Source: Candidatus Schekmanbacteria bacterium GWA2_38_11
GTDB taxonomy: Bacteria; Schekmanbacteria; GWA2-38-11
Direction: 5' to 3'
Length of the DNA stretch: 10,170 nucleotides
Assembly: GCA_001790645.1 (NCBI GenBank)
Contig: MGDB01000107.1
Coordinates: forward strand, 12,824 to 22,993
The position numbers and the translations under genes are program-made. The stretch's first letter is position 1; every line of letters starts with the position of its first letter. Under the pieces are notes generated by a model. That model saw nothing but the letters and a program-made list of their open reading frames with translations. It searched no databases and had not been told where the DNA came from. This document shows, piece by piece, positions 6,265-10,170 of the stretch.

Positions 6265-7101
6265 TTAAGTCCTTTTTTTATTTTTTTTTTCTTCTAAAAG
6301 TTGCTTCCAAAAAAACTGTATATTCCCTTTTGGAAGTTCCTTAGACTGGAAAGCACAAATTTTCTCTGCAATTTTAAAGAAATCCATGCTAGCAGTTGAA
6401 TCAGGAAAAGATTCTATAACAGCTTTCTGTTTCCTAACTGCTTTTGATACATTTCTGTCATAGGAAATCTGGCCTAAATAATCTACTGAAGCTTCGAAGG
6501 ATTCTTCTATAAGGGACATAAGCTTCTTAAAAACTTCAAACCCTTCTTTAGGATTTCTGACAAAATTAACTATTACCTTAAAGTATTTTTCATCATAGTT
6601 GGATGAAAGTATTTTCATTAGCGCCAAAGAATCATGTATAGAAGTTGGCTCCGGTGTAATAATGACAATTATATCTTGAGCTGCTATATTAAAATACATC
6701 ACATTTGAGGATATGCCCGCTCCTGTATCAATTATTAAAATATCAAATGCACCATTTAAAGATTCAAGTTCAGAGAGTAACTGTAATTTTTGATTTTCAG
6801 AAAGATTTGTAAGCTCTAAAACCCCAGAGCTTGCTGGTAGAATCTTAACACCCATAGGCCCTTCAATTATCATATCCTTAATGTTCTTCCCTTCCATCAA
6901 AACATCGCTTAAATTCATTTTTGGTTTTAATCCTAATAAAATATCAAGATTCCCTAACCCTAAGTCTGCATCAAGCAAAAGTATCTTTTTACCAAACTTA
7001 GCTAAGGCAATAGCGAGGTTAGAAACTATATTGGTTTTCCCAACTCCACCTTTCCCACTTGTTATTGTTATTACCCGATTTTTCGATCCATTCGTTTCCA
7101 T
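6265..7101 (-). CDS. flhG: MinD-type ATPase FlhG/FleN, flagellar number regulator
   Basis: FlhG is a membrane-associating ParA/MinD ATPase that limits flagellar number and, in many bacteria, acts with the GTPase FlhF. The 278 residues start almost directly at the ATPase fold: deviant Walker A SGKGGVGKT at 15-23, switch region LLLDADLGLGNLDILLGL at 41-58, Walker B-type ILIIDTGAG at 121-129, and ITPEPTSIHDSLALMK at 148-163. The C-terminal part (about 220-275) resembles that of FlhG. The N-terminal DQAxxLR motif, by which many FlhG proteins stimulate FlhF, is absent, and no flhF is adjacent. The ATG at 7099-7101 follows AGAGG. The last codons contain a run of ten A on the coding strand (6281-6290). 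It is the first gene of an operon with fliA. A general MinD paralogue is the alternative, but linkage to fliA and flgM favours FlhG. Confidence 0.88.
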   Translation of the reverse strand: METNGSKNRVITITSGKGGVGKTNIVSNLAIALAKFGKKILLLDADLGLGNLDILLGLKPKMNLSDVLMEGKNIKDMIIEGPMGVKILPASSGVLELTNLSENQKLQLLSELESLNGAFDILIIDTGAGISSNVMYFNIAAQDIIVIITPEPTSIHDSLALMKILSSNYDEKYFKVIVNFVRNPKEGFEVFKKLMSLIEESFEASVDYLGQISYDRNVSKAVRKQKAVIESFPDSTASMDFFKIAEKICAFQSKELPKGNIQFFWKQLLEEKKNKKRT

Positions 7102-7174
7102 TCCAACCTCTTAATCAGAAAATATATTAACTGCTACCTTTTAAAATGCTTTTTACTTTTCTGTTAAACTTATA

Positions 7175-7190
7175 AGCAAATAACATGCCA
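7175..7190 (-). promoter_or_regulatory. Sigma-54 promoter of flhG-fliA-kinase operon
   Basis: On the minus strand TGGCATG (7190-7184), four bases, then TTGCT (7179-7175). The sigma-54 consensus is TGGCACG-N4-TTGCW, so only one position differs. The invariant GG (7189-7188) and GC (7177-7176) are separated by the required ten bases. Transcription would start about 12 bases after the GC, leaving a leader of roughly 60 bases before flhG. A sigma-54 activator gene lies directly upstream, which fits. Confidence 0.85.
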
Positions 7191-7211
7191 AAGTTGTTTT
7201 GGGGTCTATAA

Positions 7212-7229
7212 TTAGAATATTTATTCTAA
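7212..7229. promoter_or_regulatory. Perfect 8-bp palindrome near the sigma-54 promoter
   Basis: TTAGAATA (7212-7219) and TATTCTAA (7222-7229) are exact reverse complements around TT, about 22 bases upstream of the -24 element. It could be an operator or activator site. AT-rich DNA produces such palindromes by chance more often, so the call is tentative. Confidence 0.3.
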
Positions 7230-7369
7230 AATCCTATGGTCTTCAAAAATTTATTTCTGCCGTTATTAATTGAAATATATGGGGATTTTTAATTACAAAA
7301 AATTAAAAAGATTAAGAATAAAACAAAAGAAGAATGAAGGAATAAGTAAATATCTTTTTAGGGAAAGAT

Positions 7370-7406
7370 GTCAACTTTTAGCAATTTTAACGTCAAACTT
7401 TTAACA
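7370..7406. promoter_or_regulatory. Tandem imperfect repeats, candidate enhancer for the sigma-54 activator
   Basis: GTCAACTTTTAGCA (7370-7383) recurs as GTCAAACTTTTAACA (7392-7406), with starts 22 bp apart, close to two helical turns. The pair lies about 180-215 bp upstream of the -24 element, within the range where activators of the NtrC/FleQ class bind. The nature of the protein bound is inference. Confidence 0.35.
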
Positions 7407-7471
7407 TTAAAACTAAAAAATGGAGAGGGAATTTTTTTAATTTTTGGTTATTAGAAGAGAATCAAAAGAAA

Positions 7472-8860
7472 TTAATATACCTTATTTTCTAATTTTCTAT
7501 TCTTTATTTTTTGAACAAGCGTTGTTCTGTTTAAATTAAGTAATTTTGCTGCTTTTTCTTTAACCCAACCCGTTCTATTCAATGCTTGAATTATCAAATC
7601 ATTCTCTATTTGATTGAGCAAAGTATTTATACAAAGACCTTGCTCTGGCAATTTAAAATGAGATAATGGCATTCCTTCTTCTTTATTCTGAAATTTGTTT
7701 GGTAGGTCTTGAATATTAATAATTTTCTTTTTACTGTTGAAAATAACTAATCTTTCAATTAAATTTTCTAACTCCCTAACATTACCGGGCCAGTTATATT
7801 CCATTAAGGTTTTCATTACTTCAGGTGAAACACCTTCAATATCCGAAGATCTCTCCTTATTAAAGTACTCAATAAAATGCTGAACTAATAAAGGAATATC
7901 ACTCTTTCTGGTTCTTAGCGGTGGAATAGTTATTGGTATAACATTTAACCTGTAAAAAAGATCTTCTCTGAAAGTCTTTTCCCGTACACCCTTTTCCAAA
8001 TCATGATGGGTTGCTGCAATCACTCTTACATCTACTTTGACACTTTTTGTCCCTCCAACGGGAATAAATTCTCTTTCCTGAAGAACTCTCAAAATCTTTA
8101 CCTGCAGGTTCAGACTCATATCACCAATTTCGTCTAAAAAGATTGTCCCTCCATTTGCCAATTCAAATCTGCCGATCCTTGAAGATGTTGCCCCGGTAAA
8201 AGCACCTTTCATGTGGCCAAACAACTCACTCTCGAGTAAATCTTCTGGTATAGCACCACAATTTACAGGAACTAAATATTTATCTCTCCTTTTACTATTA
8301 TAATGCAGAGCCTTAGCCACTAATTCCTTACCTGTACCACTTTCTCCGTAGATAAGAACAGTACTGTCACTGTCAGAAACAGTCTCAATTACCTGAAACA
8401 CTTTGATAATTTCATCACTATTGCCAATAATATTTTCAAACTTATATTTTGTTTTCAGTTGATTCTTGAGTAGTAAATTTTCCCCTTGGAGTCTTTGATA
8501 CTCGATTGCCCGTTCTATTATCAATAGAATTTCATCCAAATTAAATGGCTTGGCTACATAATCAAATGCACCTGCCTTCATAGCCTCTACAGCGCTATCA
8601 ATAGTTGCATAACCTGTCATTATTATGCAGATAATGTTCTTGTTTACTGAGTGCAGATCCTTAAGTGTTTGAATCCCGTTAGCATCAGGCATGACCAAAT
8701 CAATGAGTGCAAGATTAAAATCATTCTCTCGCGTTGATTCAACAGCTTCTTTGTTATTTCTTGCAGTAAAAACACTGAAGCCTTCTTTAACCAGAAATGT
8801 GGATAACATATCTCTTATATTATCTTCATCATCTACAACAAGAATTTTTGCTTCTGACAT
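7472..8860 (-). CDS. Sigma-54-dependent response regulator, NtrC/FleQ-type, probable flagellar activator
   Basis: This protein activates sigma-54 promoters when phosphorylated. The 462 residues contain all three expected domains. The receiver domain (4-120) has acidic pocket Asp10/Asp11, phosphoacceptor Asp54 in ALIDLVMPDA, Thr82 and Lys104. The AAA+ domain (about 142-372) has Walker A GESGTGKE at 172-179, the sigma-54 contact loop GAFTGA at 219-224, Walker B TIFLDE at 239-244 and arginine-finger region FREDLFYRLNVIPI at 297-310. The C-terminal Fis-type helix-turn-helix (about 415-458) ends in NLNRTTLVQKIKNRKL, and RTTLV in this position is common in flagellar activators such as FleQ. All catalytic parts are intact. 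AAGGA precedes the ATG. It lies upstream of the sigma-54-driven flhG-fliA operon and is divergent from a PAS sensor gene, its likely partner. Which named orthologue (FlrC, FleR, FlgR) it is cannot be settled here. Confidence 0.93.
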   Translation of the reverse strand: MSEAKILVVDDEDNIRDMLSTFLVKEGFSVFTARNNKEAVESTRENDFNLALIDLVMPDANGIQTLKDLHSVNKNIICIIMTGYATIDSAVEAMKAGAFDYVAKPFNLDEILLIIERAIEYQRLQGENLLLKNQLKTKYKFENIIGNSDEIIKVFQVIETVSDSDSTVLIYGESGTGKELVAKALHYNSKRRDKYLVPVNCGAIPEDLLESELFGHMKGAFTGATSSRIGRFELANGGTIFLDEIGDMSLNLQVKILRVLQEREFIPVGGTKSVKVDVRVIAATHHDLEKGVREKTFREDLFYRLNVIPITIPPLRTRKSDIPLLVQHFIEYFNKERSSDIEGVSPEVMKTLMEYNWPGNVRELENLIERLVIFNSKKKIINIQDLPNKFQNKEEGMPLSHFKLPEQGLCINTLLNQIENDLIIQALNRTGWVKEKAAKLLNLNRTTLVQKIKNRKLENKVY

Positions 8861-8914
8861 TTTATTTTTTCCTTTTCATATAGGGACCAAAGAAGAATGT
8901 TAATCTATTTTTAA

Positions 8915-8943
8915 TTGCTTATTATAATTTATTATGATATAAA
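8915..8943 (+). promoter_or_regulatory. Weak candidate sigma-70 promoter of the PAS sensor gene
   Basis: On the plus strand TTGCTT (8915-8920) and TATAAA (8938-8943) are 17 bases apart. The -10 box is good and the -35 box poor. It overlaps the divergent promoter of the response regulator almost completely. The surrounding DNA is very AT-rich, so this is tentative. Confidence 0.3.
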
Positions 8944-8950
8944 TTTTCAA
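8921..8950 (-). promoter_or_regulatory. Candidate sigma-70 promoter of the response-regulator gene
   Basis: On the minus strand TTGAAA (8950-8945) and TATAAT (8926-8921) are 18 bases apart, matching the consensus at five of six and six of six positions. The start would be near 8914, leaving a leader of about 53 bases before the ATG at 8860. Confidence 0.5.
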
Positions 8951-9008
8951 GAAAAAAACAAAGAATCATCAAGTTTTCTAAAATATAAGTGCTCTTACTA
9001 ATAAAATC

Positions 9009-10170
9009 ATGAACAGAGAAGATTTGTTGGTACTCAGTAAGGAAACAATTTTTTCAATAAACTTAAATGGAATTGTCACGGAATGGAGCTTAATCGCTCA
9101 AGAATTTTATGGCTACAGCCCTGAAGAAATAATAGGAACTTCTATATCATTAATCCCCGAAAAACTATTTGAGGAGATTCTAAAAAATAAAGAAAAGATA
9201 ATAAAAGGAGATAAAGTATCAAATTTAAAATCCAAAAGAATGCTTCAGGATGGAAACTTATTGGAAATAACTTTAAGCTTAGCTCTAAAAAATTCACCGC
9301 AAGAAAGCAGTCCAAAGATCTCATGTATAATTGAGGAAATCTCACCGGCAAAAATCTTTGAAAATGGCAAACCAACAATCTCCTTAAAAAGTAAAGACAA
9401 AGTAGACAAAAATTTCGTTCGCATTAAAAAAACTTTTCTTGGAACCGGAGATTACTTGGAGAATCTTATAGCTGATTTTCCTGATATACTTTTCATTACT
9501 GAAAAAAACGGAAAAGTATTATTTTTCAGCCGCAGTGTACGAGACAATTTGGGATTTTTTCAGGAAGATATATTAGAGGCAAATGTCGAAAAGTTTTTTA
9601 TAAATAATGATAATAATGAAGAACATCTTATAGAGAATTTAAGAGAAAAAGGTTATATCCAGGAAAAAGAAACAAATCTTTTAAATAAAAATAATAAAAA
9701 AATACCCGTGATTCTAACTGCCTCTACTCTGCTTAGTAAGGCAGGAAAAGCCATGGGGTTTTCCCTGATAGCAAAAGATCTTACCGAGAAACTTCAAAAG
9801 GAAGAAGAAATTAAGTACCTGAGGAGTTATCTTGATTATACTATTGAAGGTATCGAGGATGCAGTCATAACAGTAGATTTTGGAAAAACTATTCTCTTCT
9901 GGAATCGAGGAGCAGAAAAAATGTTTGGGATACCAGCACAGGAAGCTAAGGGAAAAAAGATATGGTCCTTATTCCACGACCAAGTTATAGAAGAATTATC
10001 CACAAATCTAACAGAAGAAAAAATGATTGAGAGGAATTCCTCGTATAATACTGAATTCAAAATGAAATCACAACCTGGCAGCTTTTTCCCAGCAATACTT
10101 TCTGTTTCCCTTTTGAAAGATAACTCCGGAAACCCAATAATAGGATATGTCTTTGTAATAAAAGATATAA
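9009..10170 (+). CDS. Multi-PAS sensor protein, probably the N-terminal part of a histidine kinase (truncated by window end)
   Basis: The frame opens after a stop at 8979-8981, starts at ATG 9009 and stays open for 387 codons to the edge of the window. Three PAS domains can be seen. PAS1 spans about 11-112 (IFSINLNGIVTEWSLIAQEF, then YGYSPEEIIG). PAS2 spans about 149-258 (PDILFITEKNGKVLFFSRSV, then LGFFQEDIL). PAS3 spans about 275-387 (GIEDAVITVDFGKTILFWNR and GAEKMFGIPAQEAKGK), which is the most canonical. A short helical linker (260-275) joins PAS2 to PAS3. There is no signal peptide or membrane segment, so it senses a cytoplasmic signal. PAS3 keeps the sequence pattern of ordinary PAS folds without an obvious heme or flavin signature. 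The kinase core would lie beyond the window. Its divergent partner is a response regulator, so a two-component pair is likely. No clear ribosome site precedes the ATG. The alternative outputs are a GGDEF protein or another PAS-linked enzyme. Confidence 0.85.
   Translation, partial: MNREDLLVLSKETIFSINLNGIVTEWSLIAQEFYGYSPEEIIGTSISLIPEKLFEEILKNKEKIIKGDKVSNLKSKRMLQDGNLLEITLSLALKNSPQESSPKISCIIEEISPAKIFENGKPTISLKSKDKVDKNFVRIKKTFLGTGDYLENLIADFPDILFITEKNGKVLFFSRSVRDNLGFFQEDILEANVEKFFINNDNNEEHLIENLREKGYIQEKETNLLNKNNKKIPVILTASTLLSKAGKAMGFSLIAKDLTEKLQKEEEIKYLRSYLDYTIEGIEDAVITVDFGKTILFWNRGAEKMFGIPAQEAKGKKIWSLFHDQVIEELSTNLTEEKMIERNSSYNTEFKMKSQPGSFFPAILSVSLLKDNSGNPIIGYVFVIKDI

Larger units (their letters stand above)
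7102..7471. other. 370-bp regulatory gap upstream of flhG
   Basis: This gap separates the flhG start from the stop of the sigma-54 activator gene, both on the minus strand. It holds a sigma-54 promoter (7175-7190), a perfect palindrome (7212-7229) and tandem imperfect repeats (7370-7406), each listed separately. No clear hairpin terminator follows the activator gene, and no credible small gene was found. Confidence 0.6.

Noticed and set aside
9142..9378. Minus-strand frame over the PAS sensor gene
   Set aside because: The plus strand encodes a clear PAS domain here, and the antisense protein shows only Leu/Phe-rich noise.

Overview
The window is AT-rich bacterial DNA (roughly one third G+C by eye) with compact genes, short spacers and mostly Shine-Dalgarno-led starts. 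A flagellar sigma-28 factor, its FlgM-type anti-sigma factor, a FlhG/FleN-type MinD ATPase and a sigma-54 activator mark a motile bacterium, almost certainly Gram-negative. The glutathione genes, with a GshA of the Acidithiobacillus/Xanthomonas type, point towards Proteobacteria, Desulfobacterota or a similar phylum. The sequence alone does not fix the species or phylum.

Layout. (1) 1-1343: a small tail-anchored coiled-coil protein (minus, 166-633), a gap holding a possible frameshifted remnant of a small gene (plus, 912-1045), and a cysteine-rich zinc-binding-type protein (minus, 1053-1343). (2) 1524-3830: a glutathione operon on the minus strand. gshA starts at GTG and overlaps gshB by ATGA. 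GshA looks intact, but GshB has lost the glycine-rich ATP-grasp loop. (3) 4084-7190: flagellar regulation on the minus strand. flhG, fliA and a degenerate histidine kinase form one operon behind an excellent sigma-54 promoter. Beyond a cluster of palindromes (4437-4590) lies flgM with its own well-spaced sigma-28 promoter. (4) 7472-10170: an NtrC/FleQ-type sigma-54 activator (minus) and, divergently, the start of a soluble multi-PAS sensor protein (plus) that runs off the window.

How the genes may work together (inference): the PAS sensor and the response regulator form a two-component pair. The regulator activates the sigma-54 promoter of flhG-fliA-kinase, perhaps through tandem repeats about 180-215 bp upstream. 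Sigma-28 then drives flgM, whose product inhibits sigma-28, giving negative feedback. FlhG would set flagellar number. The kinase-like protein has lost key ATP-binding motifs and may be an adaptor rather than an enzyme.

The items most worth a second look are the degenerate kinase in the flhG-fliA operon, the GshB lacking its glycine loop, the paired sigma-54/sigma-28 promoter logic with its enhancer-like repeats, and the nested palindrome cluster before flgM. No tRNA, rRNA, CRISPR array or transposase gene was found.
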